Assembly: GCA_027459785.1 (NCBI GenBank) | Contig: DAIDGU010000071.1 | Span: forward strand, 62,001 to 126,000 | Reading direction: 5' to 3' | DNA length: 64,000 nt | DNA from: Ktedonobacteria bacterium | GTDB taxonomy: Bacteria > Chloroflexota > Ktedonobacteria > Ktedonobacterales > JACDGC01 | In this document: one piece after another, positions 38,407 through 48,313 of the stretch | How the letters are laid out: each line of letters starts with the position of its first letter | Numbering within the stretch: the stretch's first letter is position 1 | The notes under the pieces: generated by a model | Databases searched by the model: none | The model's input: only the letters and a program-made list of their open reading frames with translations | Told to the model about the DNA's origin: nothing | Program-made: the position numbers and the translations under genes

Positions 38407-40845
38407 ATGACCACAGGCAGCAACGATTCATCATCGGGCGCGGGGCGCAAACGCCGCAAAGGGAGCGGGCCGCCAGGCGACACGCCGGGTGAGCGACCCT
38501 GTGTGACGTACTGGCTCCGTGGCCCTGAGTTTGTCATCGAACATATCGAAGCCTCTGCAGGGGTGGTCTTGCCCACCGAGCAAATCGGAATGCATCTGTT
38601 CGCCGTGTGTCCGGGAGCAGCGAACGTGCTGGGGCCGATCCTGGCGCGGGCCTGGGCCAGCGGGCTGCCCTCGCTGACGTTGCTCCCCGCGCAAACCGCC
38701 ACCGGACCGCGCCCCTTTACCTGCATTCCCCAGCGCGATGCCACCGGCGCAGTGACCGGCTTGATCTGCATGCTCGCCGATCCCAAACCGGCGACGGCCA
38801 TACCAGCCCCCCCACCCGACCGCGCATCTGCTGTCACCGTGTTTCCACCCAGCGCAGACACGGCGGCGACGCTGGACGAGATGTTGCAACTTGCCGCTGG
38901 CGAAGTACAAACGGCCCTCCAGGCCGCTGGGGTCGAGATCGATCTCGTCAGCCAGGAAGAACCGTCCGTGCTGATATGTGAAGTGGCGGTTGGTACTACT
39001 GCTGGTCTTGTGGAACATCGGATCTTACCCCACGGCTCGCTCAGCCGGCTGGTGCTGACGCGCAACGCGCCCCTGCGCCTGTTTCAAGAAGAAATCTATG
39101 CTACCGCGGGTGCCTATCGTGGCCCACAGGCCATCCGCCATCTCAACATGCAGGCATGGCTGGGCGTGCCGATTATCGTCGCGGGCATGCCGATTGGCGT
39201 CATCATCGCGTATCGGCTTGATGATTGTGCCGCATTCAGCATGCAAGATGAGATGACGCTTGCGCGTTTTGCCACCAGTCTCGGCCTGGCTATCGCCGGT
39301 GTACGGCTGCGCACTGACCGCGCGGCGTTGCAGCACCGCCAGCGTGCGCTGGGGCAACTGCTCGACGCCTTACCCGCCTACATTATGGAGACCGACGCCC
39401 AACATCGCATCATTTATATGAACACGAAGTTCTTCAACGTCTCCAACTATCAGATGGGCGAAACGTTGCCGTTTGCGACATCCGCCCCTCACCCTTTCTG
39501 GCAACGGTTGGATACCCATGAAGCCTATCGCTGGTGCGACTTACCTGCTGCGCGGGCCTGGATGGATGGTGCGGATGTTGATGAGATCTTGATCTCGCGC
39601 GTCTTGACCACCGGCCAGGAGGTCACGTTTCTGGCGAAGGCACACCCCGTGCGCGACACGGGCGGACAGATCACCAGCATCATCGTCGTGATGGTCGATA
39701 TCACGCCCCAGCGCCAGGCCGAGCGCGCCGCGCTGGAACACGCGACGTTGATGGAGGCCGTCATCCAGGGGATGCAGGATGGCGTCGTGATCTATGATGC
39801 TGCTGGCATACCCTTACGCTATAATCCGGCCTATCTGCGGATGCTGGGCTGGGAGGCCGCAGGCATCGACCCCCTGACGTTGACCCAAGCCGAACGCGGC
39901 GCGATCTATGATATGCATGGACCGACGGGCGAGCCGCTCACGCGCGAGCAATGGCCGTTGTTCCAGGCGTTGGCGGGCGCGCAGACAACCGCTGTGCCGT
40001 TGTCGATTCGGCGCGTGGATGGCGAGCGACTGGTGGTTTCCATCACCGCGTCGCCGTTATATGCGCCACTGACGGGTGCGCTTTTCGGCGCGGTGGGCAT
40101 CTTCCGCGATATGACCGCGCACGAGCGATTGGAGCAGATGCGCGAGGAGTTCATCAACATCGCCAGCCATGAATTGCGCACGCCGCTCACCTCGTTGGTG
40201 CTGGCGAACCACATCTTGCAAATTCGCTTGCAACGCCTGGTTGATAGTAAGGATCTGCTGCCTTTGACGAATGATATGGCGGTTCAGATGAAGCGCATGA
40301 ACCGGCTGGTCAATAATATGCTGGATCTCACCAGCCTGACCGGCGGCCATTTCATCATCACTGTCCATCCGGCGGATCTGGCGCAGGTGGTGCGCGAAAC
40401 GGTGGCGGAGCAGCGTTCCATCAGCAAACGCACGATCATCCTCACGGGGGCGGCAGCGCCTATCATGGCGACCATCGACGCGCCGCGCATCAGCCAGGTG
40501 TTGACGAACCTGCTGGTGAACGCGCTGGATCATTCGCCACTGGAAAGCACCGTGGAGGTGCGGGTGGCGGCACAGGGTGACGGCGTGCGCGTGGCGGTGC
40601 GCGATCACGGCTCTGGCATCCCTCCCGATCAGTTAGCCCAGATCTTTCAACGCTTCGGCGCACTCCTGACCAGCCGGCCTGCGGGCGACGCCGGTGCCAG
40701 CATGAGCGGCCTGGGGTTCGGGCTGTACCTGGCGCACGCGATCATTCGGGCGCATGGGGGCAGCATCACAGCGGAATCCGCCGTGGGGCGCGGCAGCAGC
40801 TTCCAGTTCGTGATCCCCCTGACCCCCCCTCAAGGAGGCGCATAA
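38407..40845 (+). CDS. sensor histidine kinase with GAF and PAS domains
   Basis: INIASHELRTPLTSLVLANHILQIRL (H box), VLTNLLVNALDHSP (N box), VRDHGSGIPPDQLAQIFQRFG, GLGFGLYLAHAIIRAHGG. Confidence 0.92.
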   Translation: MTTGSNDSSSGAGRKRRKGSGPPGDTPGERPCVTYWLRGPEFVIEHIEASAGVVLPTEQIGMHLFAVCPGAANVLGPILARAWASGLPSLTLLPAQTATGPRPFTCIPQRDATGAVTGLICMLADPKPATAIPAPPPDRASAVTVFPPSADTAATLDEMLQLAAGEVQTALQAAGVEIDLVSQEEPSVLICEVAVGTTAGLVEHRILPHGSLSRLVLTRNAPLRLFQEEIYATAGAYRGPQAIRHLNMQAWLGVPIIVAGMPIGVIIAYRLDDCAAFSMQDEMTLARFATSLGLAIAGVRLRTDRAALQHRQRALGQLLDALPAYIMETDAQHRIIYMNTKFFNVSNYQMGETLPFATSAPHPFWQRLDTHEAYRWCDLPAARAWMDGADVDEILISRVLTTGQEVTFLAKAHPVRDTGGQITSIIVVMVDITPQRQAERAALEHATLMEAVIQGMQDGVVIYDAAGIPLRYNPAYLRMLGWEAAGIDPLTLTQAERGAIYDMHGPTGEPLTREQWPLFQALAGAQTTAVPLSIRRVDGERLVVSITASPLYAPLTGALFGAVGIFRDMTAHERLEQMREEFINIASHELRTPLTSLVLANHILQIRLQRLVDSKDLLPLTNDMAVQMKRMNRLVNNMLDLTSLTGGHFIITVHPADLAQVVRETVAEQRSISKRTIILTGAAAPIMATIDAPRISQVLTNLLVNALDHSPLESTVEVRVAAQGDGVRVAVRDHGSGIPPDQLAQIFQRFGALLTSRPAGDAGASMSGLGFGLYLAHAIIRAHGGSITAESAVGRGSSFQFVIPLTPPQGGA

Positions 40846-41813
40846 TGACGCTCCCGACACCAGCAGACATTCGCGCGGCGGCAGCACGCATCGCGCCGCT
40901 GGCACGGCGCACGCCGGTCGAGTCGGCTCCCGCGCTGGTCGGCCTTGCGGCGGAAGTATGGCTGAAAATGGAGATCTGGCAGGCGACAGGCAGCTTCAAG
41001 ATCCGGGGCGCGCTGAACGCCCTCGCGCAGCTCGCGCCAGCGGCGCGGGCCGAGGGCATCGTGACGGCCTCCGCCGGCAACCACGCGCAAGGCATCGCCA
41101 GCGCCGCAGTCGCCAGTCACGTCCACGCGCTCATCGTCGTCGCGCACGACGCCTCGCCGGCCAAGGTCGCCGCGCTGGCGCGCTACGATCCCGCCTGGGT
41201 GGAACTGCGGCGCATCGGGCGCGATTACGACGAAGCCGAGGCGGCGGGCATCCAACTGGCGCGCGACCTGGGCCGCACCTTCGTCTCGCCCTATGACGAT
41301 CCAGCGGTCATCGCCGGCCAGGGAACGGTGGCGCTAGAACTGCTGGCCGAGCGGCCCGATCTCACGCTGCTCCTCGTGCCGGTCGGCGGCGGCGGACTGG
41401 CGGCGGGCGTGGCGCTGTGGGCGCATCACATCAATCCAGCGATCCAGGTGATCGGCGTGCAGTCCGCGGCGTCGCCAGCGATGCATGCCGCGCTCGCCGC
41501 CGGGCGGCTTGTCGCCGTGCCGGTTGGCGCATCGCTGGCGGATGGCCTGGCGGGCAACATCGCGCCGGATGCCATCACGTTCAACCTATGCCGCCACCAT
41601 CTTGCCAGCGTCGAGCTGGTCAGTGAAGACGCAATCGCCGACGCCATGCGCTTCCTCGCCGCCGAGCAGCACGTCATCGTCGAAGGTTCCGGCGCGGTGG
41701 GGGTGGCGGCGTTGCGCGCGGGGGTGGTCGTGCCGCCGCCCGGCAGTAAAGTGGGCATCATCCTGTCTGGCCGCAATGTGACGCTGGATCGGCTCCGCAT
41801 GGTGCTGGCTTGA
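40845..41813 (+). CDS. threonine/serine dehydratase (PLP-dependent)
   Basis: TGSFKIRGALNALAQL (PLP Lys), TASAGNHAQGIA, VPVGGGGLAAGVALW. Confidence 0.88.
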   Translation: MTLPTPADIRAAAARIAPLARRTPVESAPALVGLAAEVWLKMEIWQATGSFKIRGALNALAQLAPAARAEGIVTASAGNHAQGIASAAVASHVHALIVVAHDASPAKVAALARYDPAWVELRRIGRDYDEAEAAGIQLARDLGRTFVSPYDDPAVIAGQGTVALELLAERPDLTLLLVPVGGGGLAAGVALWAHHINPAIQVIGVQSAASPAMHAALAAGRLVAVPVGASLADGLAGNIAPDAITFNLCRHHLASVELVSEDAIADAMRFLAAEQHVIVEGSGAVGVAALRAGVVVPPPGSKVGIILSGRNVTLDRLRMVLA

Positions 41814-41864
41814 TACACCGCGCCGGCGCTACCACCCGCCTATGCAATGCCCGCGCACGGTGGG

Positions 41865-42593
41865 CTAGGGGGCGGCGCGGTCGATGGCCGCGCGTTGCAG
41901 GGCGAAGATCTGGCGCAGGCCGCCTTCGGCGAGGTCCAGCAGGGCATTCAGGTCGGCGCGGGTAAAAGGCGCACCTTCCGCCGTCGCCTGCACCTCCACG
42001 CACGCGCCCGCGTCGGTCATGACGATATTCGCATCCGTTTCGGCATGGGAGTCTTCAGTATAGGCGAGGTCCAGTAGCGGTTCACCGGCCACGATGCCGA
42101 CGGAGACCGCCGCCACCTGGGCGCGCAACGGGTCCGCCACGAGCGATCCCTCTGCTTGCAAACGGCGACAGGCGAGCGCCAGCGCGACGTATGCGCCGGT
42201 GATGCTGGCGCAGCGCGTGCCACCGTCGGCTTGCAGCACGTCGCAGTCCAGCACGATGCTGCGTTCGCCCAGTGCCGGCAGATCGATCACCGCGCGCAGG
42301 GAGCGCCCGATGAGCCGCTGAATCTCGTGGGTGCGCCCGCCAATTTTGCCGCGCACCGCCTCGCGGTCGGCGCGCGTGTGCGTGGCGCGGGGCAGCATGG
42401 CATATTCCGCCGTCACCCAGCCTTGGCCGCGCCCTACCAGGAACGGCGGCACGCTCGCGCTGACGCTGGCGGTACACAGCACGCGCGTCTGCCCCACGCT
42501 GATCAGCGCCGATCCCTCGGCATACGCATTCCAGGCGGGGATGATCTCAATCGGGCGGAGTTCAGCCGCCGCGCGGCCATCACTGCGGGGCAT
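41865..42593 (-). CDS. rph: ribonuclease PH
   Basis: [97 protein letters not shown]. Confidence 0.95.
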   Translation of the reverse strand: MPRSDGRAAAELRPIEIIPAWNAYAEGSALISVGQTRVLCTASVSASVPPFLVGRGQGWVTAEYAMLPRATHTRADREAVRGKIGGRTHEIQRLIGRSLRAVIDLPALGERSIVLDCDVLQADGGTRCASITGAYVALALACRRLQAEGSLVADPLRAQVAAVSVGIVAGEPLLDLAYTEDSHAETDANIVMTDAGACVEVQATAEGAPFTRADLNALLDLAEGGLRQIFALQRAAIDRAAP

Positions 42594-42606
42594 GGGGCGC
42601 TCCTCC

Positions 42607-43011
42607 TCAGTTATCCGAAACGTCGGCGATGATGACGAGTTCATTCGGCTTCGTTTGCACCTGGCGCAGATGGAAGTGGAGTCCTTGCGCCTCCACCAGT
42701 TGGCGCAGTTGCGCGATCTGGTCGTTCACCTGCTTCGCCAGCAGCTCGCCCAGCGCACTCATGTCGAAGACATTCACCTGGACCTTCATCTCCACCTGTC
42801 CCTGCGCGTCAATCGACGGCTGAAAGACGGGCTTAATCGGCCCCAGCCCGCGCAATTCGATGCCGTGCGCGTGCGTCGCCAACTTCAGGCTGCTCAGCGG
42901 AATCTTCTGCACCAGCGGCGGCAGTTTCTCACGCGCCATATGCAGTCCCACGTGCGCCAGCAGGGTAAACAGCGCATCATCGATCATGAACGTGGCTGTA
43001 CCGGTTGCCAT
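42607..43011 (-). CDS. hypothetical protein
   Basis: 134-aa ORF between rph and folK, same strand. Confidence 0.55.
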   Translation of the reverse strand: MATGTATFMIDDALFTLLAHVGLHMAREKLPPLVQKIPLSSLKLATHAHGIELRGLGPIKPVFQPSIDAQGQVEMKVQVNVFDMSALGELLAKQVNDQIAQLRQLVEAQGLHFHLRQVQTKPNELVIIADVSDN

Positions 43012-43026
43012 CGGGTTCGCTCCTTT

Positions 43027-43554
43027 TCACAGATCGGCCAGGTCGCCCAGCTTCTGGAGCGCCTGATCCTGCACGCCCCGCGCCAGTTCGCAGATGGTCA
43101 TGCCGAAGCGCGGATCGATGAGGGTGGGCGCGAGATCGCACAGCGGCAGCAGGACGAAGGCGCGTTCGTGCAGGCGCGGATGCGGCACGGTCAGCGCCGG
43201 CGTCGCCAGGCGAATCGCCGCCGTGGGGGCGGCGGGACGGGGCGCGGCCAGCGCCAACAGGATGTCACAATCCAGCGGGCGCGGCCCGTTGCGCACAGCC
43301 CCCGGCCCCTGGTCGCGCCCCGCGCGCTGCTCAGCTTCCTTGCAGATCGCTAACAGTGCCGGCAACGTCAGGGCGGTTTCCAGCAGCACGGCCATATTCA
43401 GGAACGCCGGCTGGTCTGTGATATACATGGGCGCGGATTCGTAGACCGGCGATTGCGCCCGCACGGTGCCGGCCTCGCCCAGCGCGGCGATCCCCGCCCG
43501 CAGGTGCGCCACGCGGTCACCCAGGTTGCTCCCCAGCCCCAAATACACATCCAT
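43027..43554 (-). CDS. folK: 2-amino-4-hydroxy-6-hydroxymethyldihydropteridine diphosphokinase
   Basis: MDVYLGLGSNLGDRVAHLRAGI, PVYESAPMYITDQPAFLNMAVLLET, RPLDCDILLA, VPHPRLHERAFVLLPLCDLAP. Confidence 0.95.
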   Translation of the reverse strand: MDVYLGLGSNLGDRVAHLRAGIAALGEAGTVRAQSPVYESAPMYITDQPAFLNMAVLLETALTLPALLAICKEAEQRAGRDQGPGAVRNGPRPLDCDILLALAAPRPAAPTAAIRLATPALTVPHPRLHERAFVLLPLCDLAPTLIDPRFGMTICELARGVQDQALQKLGDLADL

Positions 43555-43586
43555 GCAGCGCATCCCTTCACCTAGCAAAATTATTT

Positions 43587-43680
43587 GAACACGAAGGCCA
43601 CGAAATACTCACGAAGATCACGAAATTTTTAGAAATCATTTTCGTGTATTTCGTGCAGTTTCATGGCTTCCGTGTTCCCG
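43587..43680. repeat. family D repeat
   Basis: gaacacgaaggccacgaaatactcacgaagatcacgaaat...ttcgtgtatttcgtgcagtttcatggcttccgtgttc. Confidence 0.8.
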
Positions 43681-43686
43681 TCCTCT

Positions 43687-44754
43687 CTATCCGCGCGCGA
43701 TGGTGGTGAGGCCGAAGGGGGCCAGCACGTCGGGCGGCGCGGCGACTTCCACGCCCAGCGCGTCTTGGATCCAGGTGAGGCTGCGTGCCACGGCCATCAG
43801 CCCACGCCCGCGATATTCCGCCGGATCGTTCACCAGCGTCGTCTCCGGTCCCGCCGCCTGCAAACGCGCCAGGAATGAGAGCATGAAGAGCGTGAAGCCG
43901 AACGGGAAGACCGAGGCGTAGATCTGCAAGCGTTGTTCCAGCGTCGGATCTTTGAGATCCTTGGTGCCTTCCAGGTAATCGGTGATCAGGCGGATATATT
44001 GCTCGCTGGATACCTCTTCGTTGAGCGCGGCCAGCGCCGCCGCCCGCCCGATCTCCAGCGCGATGTCGCCCAGGCCAAAGCCGCCCCAATCTACCAGCAC
44101 CAGCCGGCCCTCGGTGCCGACGACATTGATCGGCACTGGATCACCGTGGCACGGGCGGCGCGGCACGTTCAGCCACAGGTCGCGGTTCGTGCGCACATGC
44201 ACGTCCACCAGATTGCGCAGTTTGTCGAGCGCCGTGACCAAGGGCGCGTAGATCGGCTCGGTGTAAGCCGCGCGCACCTCAGTCCACAGCGGCTGAATGC
44301 GTTCCCACCACTGCTCGATGCCCGGACTCATGGTGGATTGCTGCTGCACTTTATCGGGTGCCAGGTGGTGCAGCGTCAGCAGCAGGAACGTCCAGCCGTT
44401 GACCTGCTCGTCCGTCAGCGGGCGTTCGCCGATGGGCAATCCGCCTCTGGGCTGGCGATAGATAACGAGCGGCCCGCCCACCGTGCCACCGACCTCATCG
44501 AAGGTGACGAGCGCGGGGGCCAGGCCCACCGCGCCACAGACGCGCAACCCCTCGGCCTCGCGCCGCGCGGCGTCGGCATGGTCCGGCGCGAAATATTTCA
44601 CCACGAGCGTATCGGTCTCGCCTGGCACGCTCACCTCATACAAACTGCTGTCGAAGCCGTGGTTGGTCTGGATGACGCGCGGCGCGCCTTGCGTCCCTAC
44701 CAATCCCTGCCGCTGCACATATTCTGCGATCTGTCCGATTCCTGGCGCTGGCAT
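43687..44754 (-). CDS. aminoglycoside phosphotransferase (APH)-family protein
   Basis: RRPCHGDPVPINVVGTEGRLVLVDWGGFGLGDIALEIGRAAAL; APH catalytic loop pattern. Confidence 0.8.
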   Translation of the reverse strand: MPAPGIGQIAEYVQRQGLVGTQGAPRVIQTNHGFDSSLYEVSVPGETDTLVVKYFAPDHADAARREAEGLRVCGAVGLAPALVTFDEVGGTVGGPLVIYRQPRGGLPIGERPLTDEQVNGWTFLLLTLHHLAPDKVQQQSTMSPGIEQWWERIQPLWTEVRAAYTEPIYAPLVTALDKLRNLVDVHVRTNRDLWLNVPRRPCHGDPVPINVVGTEGRLVLVDWGGFGLGDIALEIGRAAALAALNEEVSSEQYIRLITDYLEGTKDLKDPTLEQRLQIYASVFPFGFTLFMLSFLARLQAAGPETTLVNDPAEYRGRGLMAVARSLTWIQDALGVEVAAPPDVLAPFGLTTIARG

Positions 44755-44897
44755 GGTTTCCTCCTGACTGAATAAGAGCAGGGGTATTATATCAGAAATG
44801 GGGGCTTTACACAAAGACTATCAAATTGGCATGGACCCTGACGCGGTGCCGTGAGATGTACAATGCGGCCTTGGCGGTGCGGTAACGGAACGTAGGC

Positions 44898-44954
44898 GGG
44901 TGGATGGGGCCGGGACAGGAACCACCCACCGCTCCGGCCCGTCCACCCTTTTGT
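44898..44954 (+). ncRNA. possible structured RNA/terminator on plus strand
   Basis: GGGTGGA-tg-GGGCCGG ... CCGGCCC-g-TCCACCC-TTTTgtg; lies between two minus-strand genes. Confidence 0.3.
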
Positions 44955-45012
44955 GTGCCGACTATAACGGATTCACCGGCAACCGATGCCCCAGGTGAGG
45001 CAGACGATGGTG

Positions 45013-45831
45013 CTACGCGCCGAAGGCCGCGCCCGTCGGGGGCAGCGCGATCGTGATGCCGCTATCCCACTGCGTGAAGGTGAACGTCTCGTTCAAGACG
45101 ACTTGAGCCGCGACCGTGGGGGCTAATGTCGCGGTGGCCGTAGGGGTCGTGGTAGGATTCGGCGTACTCGCCGGCCCACCTGTAGACCCATTCGCCACAT
45201 CCTGGATGGTGATCTTGACGGGATAATAATCGCTTTGCCGGAACCAAAGATCTTCAGTGCGCGTCACAGTGCCACTGCCGCCCGGCCCGGCGTTGGCTAC
45301 TTGCGCCGTCCCCCGGACGTGCCAGGTGGGGATGGTGTTTACCGTTTCAGCGGCGATGAAGGTCAGGTTCTGCAAGGCGCTATAATCGGTAATCGAGACG
45401 ACCCCCACGTCCACGCCCAGCGCCGACGGGTTCAGTTTCAACCACTGGGGCAGCGCCGGCACTTTGACATAATAGTTGCCGCTACTCGCGTCGATGATCA
45501 CTTCCGCCGAAGTCGTGATCCCCTGGAATTGAATGGCGGGGAACGTGAGGTCCGTGCGGTTGGGGTGAGTGGTGAGGCGACCGGTACCCGTTGTTGCGGC
45601 GGTCGTCGTCGTGCTGCTGGCGCTCCCATTGAGCGTAAAGGTGAAGGTCGCGTCGTGCAGTGGCGCTTGCTCAGCGCGCTGTACGATCATCGTAGCCGAC
45701 GGCGGTGCAGTGGTGGTCGAACCTGTCGACGAGCCGCTCCCGGAACTCGATCCGGCACAAGCCACCAGCATGAGCATACAGGCGCACATCCCACCCGCGC
45801 CGAGCATGAATGATTGCCGCAATCGTAGCAT
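45013..45831 (-). CDS. LppX/LprG-like lipoprotein
   Basis: Lipobox MLMLVACAGSSSG; FTFTLNGSASSTTT...TSAEVIIDASSGNYYVKVPALPQWLKL...TWHVRGTAQV resembles LppX_LprAFG. Confidence 0.65.
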   Translation of the reverse strand: MLRLRQSFMLGAGGMCACMLMLVACAGSSSGSGSSTGSTTTAPPSATMIVQRAEQAPLHDATFTFTLNGSASSTTTTAATTGTGRLTTHPNRTDLTFPAIQFQGITTSAEVIIDASSGNYYVKVPALPQWLKLNPSALGVDVGVVSITDYSALQNLTFIAAETVNTIPTWHVRGTAQVANAGPGGSGTVTRTEDLWFRQSDYYPVKITIQDVANGSTGGPASTPNPTTTPTATATLAPTVAAQVVLNETFTFTQWDSGITIALPPTGAAFGA

Positions 45832-45926
45832 CGTTTCGTCCTCCTTCGTTATGGCAACGATTGATCCGGAGGACTAGCGGCAACTCGAATACCAGATGGC
45901 ACGCGCAGTCTGTCATTATTTCACAT

Positions 45927-47624
45927 TCAGCCGCTACAGGCGGGATCGATCGCCTGCATCTGTGCGGGAGGCAGGCTGGTTGGCGTGCGCGGGCAAAATG
46001 CCAGCGGCAACATGATAGCCTGCTCCGGCGAGGTCACCGCCCGCAGCAAGATATAACCGTCATCGGCGTCAACTAGGGTGAAATGGCCGGAGGTCAAGGT
46101 GGCATGCACGGCGGCGGCATAGGCCGCGGCGTCCGGTTCGGGGTAGATATCGCCGGTGGCATCCAGCCACACATATGCTGCCTGCTCAACCCCATCCGGA
46201 AATTGATAGATAAACCGGCGCTGACTGACGTGCGGCACCAGGGCGCTCTGGGCCGAAAGCGAAGCCGTCGCTGGAATCAGGCGCAGGAAGGGCGTCGCCT
46301 CGCGGGTGTGCGTGGTCACTTGGGGCCATGTATCCGCTTGCCCCAGAGAGATCGCGTTCGGATTCAAGGCGAATAGGTTCGCCGGCAACGGCTGCATGAT
46401 AATCGCATAGCCCATGCACAGCGCCAGCACACAGAACGACTGCGTATATACCATCCCTTGCAGGGGTCGCACGATGGGCCGGAGCAGATGTCCGCCGAGA
46501 CGCCAGATGACGAGAGCGCCCTCGAACGCCGCCACCAACAGGAGGGGCGCGATATCCACATTATATTGGAAACCGCCCGAATATTGATTGGGAAAGGCAC
46601 TCACGGCGTTGAGCAGGGCGGAAGGGAGCGCCAGCACAAGCAGCCACGGCGCAGCCAAGCCAAGCATCCCCGTATTTTTCAGCAAAGTCAGCACATACAA
46701 CCGCCGAACCGGATCGGTGACGACCAACGGCACACGTTCGATGCTGGCCCATAGCCCACCATAGCGCACCGCCGTCGGCGACGCTCCGAGGGGGCTGGCG
46801 AAGTGCAGCACCGTCAGCGCCAGCACCATCCAGCCGACCGCCAGCGCACCCAGCTTCAGCCCCACGGCCCAGCGCCGTTGCAACACGATGACCGCCAGGG
46901 CGAGCATGAAGACATCCAGCCCCACTTGTTCCTTGGTCGCCAGCGCCGCCAGACTCGCCAGGAATAGCAGCCGATCATCGCGGGCAAACATGCCATAGAG
47001 CGCGAACATCAGGGCGGGGGCCGCGAGCGTAACCATGTGGAAGTCGTCGGTAACGCCGGCACGCAGGATGGGCATGAGCAGATAGGCGGCTGCCAGAGCC
47101 ACACCGCCCGCCGCATGCCCCAGCCGCCGGCTGCCCAGCCAATAAGCCGGCAATGCACCCGCCGCCACGCCCAGCACCTGCACGGCGATCAGCGTCAGCG
47201 GACTGGGCAACAGGGCATACACCGGCACAAGCAACAGCATCAGCGGCTCGAAATGGATGCCCCAGCGCGAGACATCGCCCAGACAATTATCATCGCTGAG
47301 CGAATTACAAATGGTCTGGTGCCAGAAATGCCCATGCACGGTATTCCACAACACCTGATCCATAATGCCCATGTCTTCCGCGTGGGTGCCATAGGCGCGT
47401 TGCATTTGAAAGCCGTAGGTCAGCAACACGACGGTGTAAACGGCGGCCAGGAGCAGGGTCAGGCCCAAACCGATCCGGTTGGCCCGGCCAACGAGAGGGA
47501 CACGCAACGTGGGGGAAGCATAAGCGGTGAACTGGCGGCGTATCTGGTGCCATAGCTCGCTGAGGTGCGGCGCGACGCCTGGCGTGGGAAAAGCGATGAA
47601 TGCGGATGACTTTGGCGACTTCAT
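45927..47624 (-). CDS. DUF2079-like polytopic membrane protein
   Basis: Many TM segments; YGTHAEDMGIMDQVLWNTVHGHFW, RWGIHFEPLMLLLVPVYALLPSP pattern typical of DUF2079. Confidence 0.82.
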   Translation of the reverse strand: MKSPKSSAFIAFPTPGVAPHLSELWHQIRRQFTAYASPTLRVPLVGRANRIGLGLTLLLAAVYTVVLLTYGFQMQRAYGTHAEDMGIMDQVLWNTVHGHFWHQTICNSLSDDNCLGDVSRWGIHFEPLMLLLVPVYALLPSPLTLIAVQVLGVAAGALPAYWLGSRRLGHAAGGVALAAAYLLMPILRAGVTDDFHMVTLAAPALMFALYGMFARDDRLLFLASLAALATKEQVGLDVFMLALAVIVLQRRWAVGLKLGALAVGWMVLALTVLHFASPLGASPTAVRYGGLWASIERVPLVVTDPVRRLYVLTLLKNTGMLGLAAPWLLVLALPSALLNAVSAFPNQYSGGFQYNVDIAPLLLVAAFEGALVIWRLGGHLLRPIVRPLQGMVYTQSFCVLALCMGYAIIMQPLPANLFALNPNAISLGQADTWPQVTTHTREATPFLRLIPATASLSAQSALVPHVSQRRFIYQFPDGVEQAAYVWLDATGDIYPEPDAAAYAAAVHATLTSGHFTLVDADDGYILLRAVTSPEQAIMLPLAFCPRTPTSLPPAQMQAIDPACSG

Positions 47625-47799
47625 GTACCACTACCATTCGATAAACGCAGGATACGAGCGGTCAGCTGGCTGAGCGCCCTATTCTCTGAGCATACACTAC
47701 ATACCTTGTGCCGGTTTCATATAACAGGACGATTAGGGGATCATGGTGTGGAAAATTTACAAGATGGGGGCAAAATCATTGGCGACATTTTTGCGTTAA

Positions 47800-47899
47800 G
47801 CCCTGCACAGCGAGCCAGAAGGCCGTTGCCCGGCAGGATGCTAAGTGTGCGAACGCACGGAGGTGGCTACGGTCGCCAACCGTAAGGAGGTCGTGGACC
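47800..47899 (+). promoter_or_regulatory. possible structured 5' leader
   Basis: Successive hairpins GCCG-ttgcc-CGGC, GTGC-gaac-GCAC, TACGGT-cgcca-ACCGTA directly before aaggagg RBS of the gene at 47900. Confidence 0.3.
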
Positions 47900-48121
47900 A
47901 TGCAACGCTCGACAATCGGTGATTATTATTGCCCGCGCTGTGACACGCTCTACGCCGAGTCCCACAAGCAGGAGACGGTTTTTGTTTACCGCGACGACAT
48001 CGCGGGGCAGGTCTGTTGTGGGGTCTGTGGGCGCGTCTTGCAGATGGTGACGAACGTCATGGGCCGCGACATTGAAGTCGCTGAACTCGATGAGATCGCG
48101 TGGACCATGTCCGCCGCATAA
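47900..48121 (+). CDS. small zinc-ribbon protein
   Basis: 73 aa, YYCPRCDTLY...CCGVCGRVLQ; RBS taaggagg. Confidence 0.65.
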   Translation: MQRSTIGDYYCPRCDTLYAESHKQETVFVYRDDIAGQVCCGVCGRVLQMVTNVMGRDIEVAELDEIAWTMSAA

Positions 48122-48313
48122 GCAGACGCTTCAGCAGGCGATCCGGCGATGCTTTCACCCCATGCTTCTCCGGCATTCCCTGCCTACCATCCAGGGCGGT
48201 TGAACAGTGACAACGCTCTGCCCATCTCCCCCCTCCAACTGCTACAATTGCCTATAGATGCTTACAGTTCGTGCTGTTGCTTGCCAGCGAGCGGGGAAAG
48301 GAAACGGGGAGGC

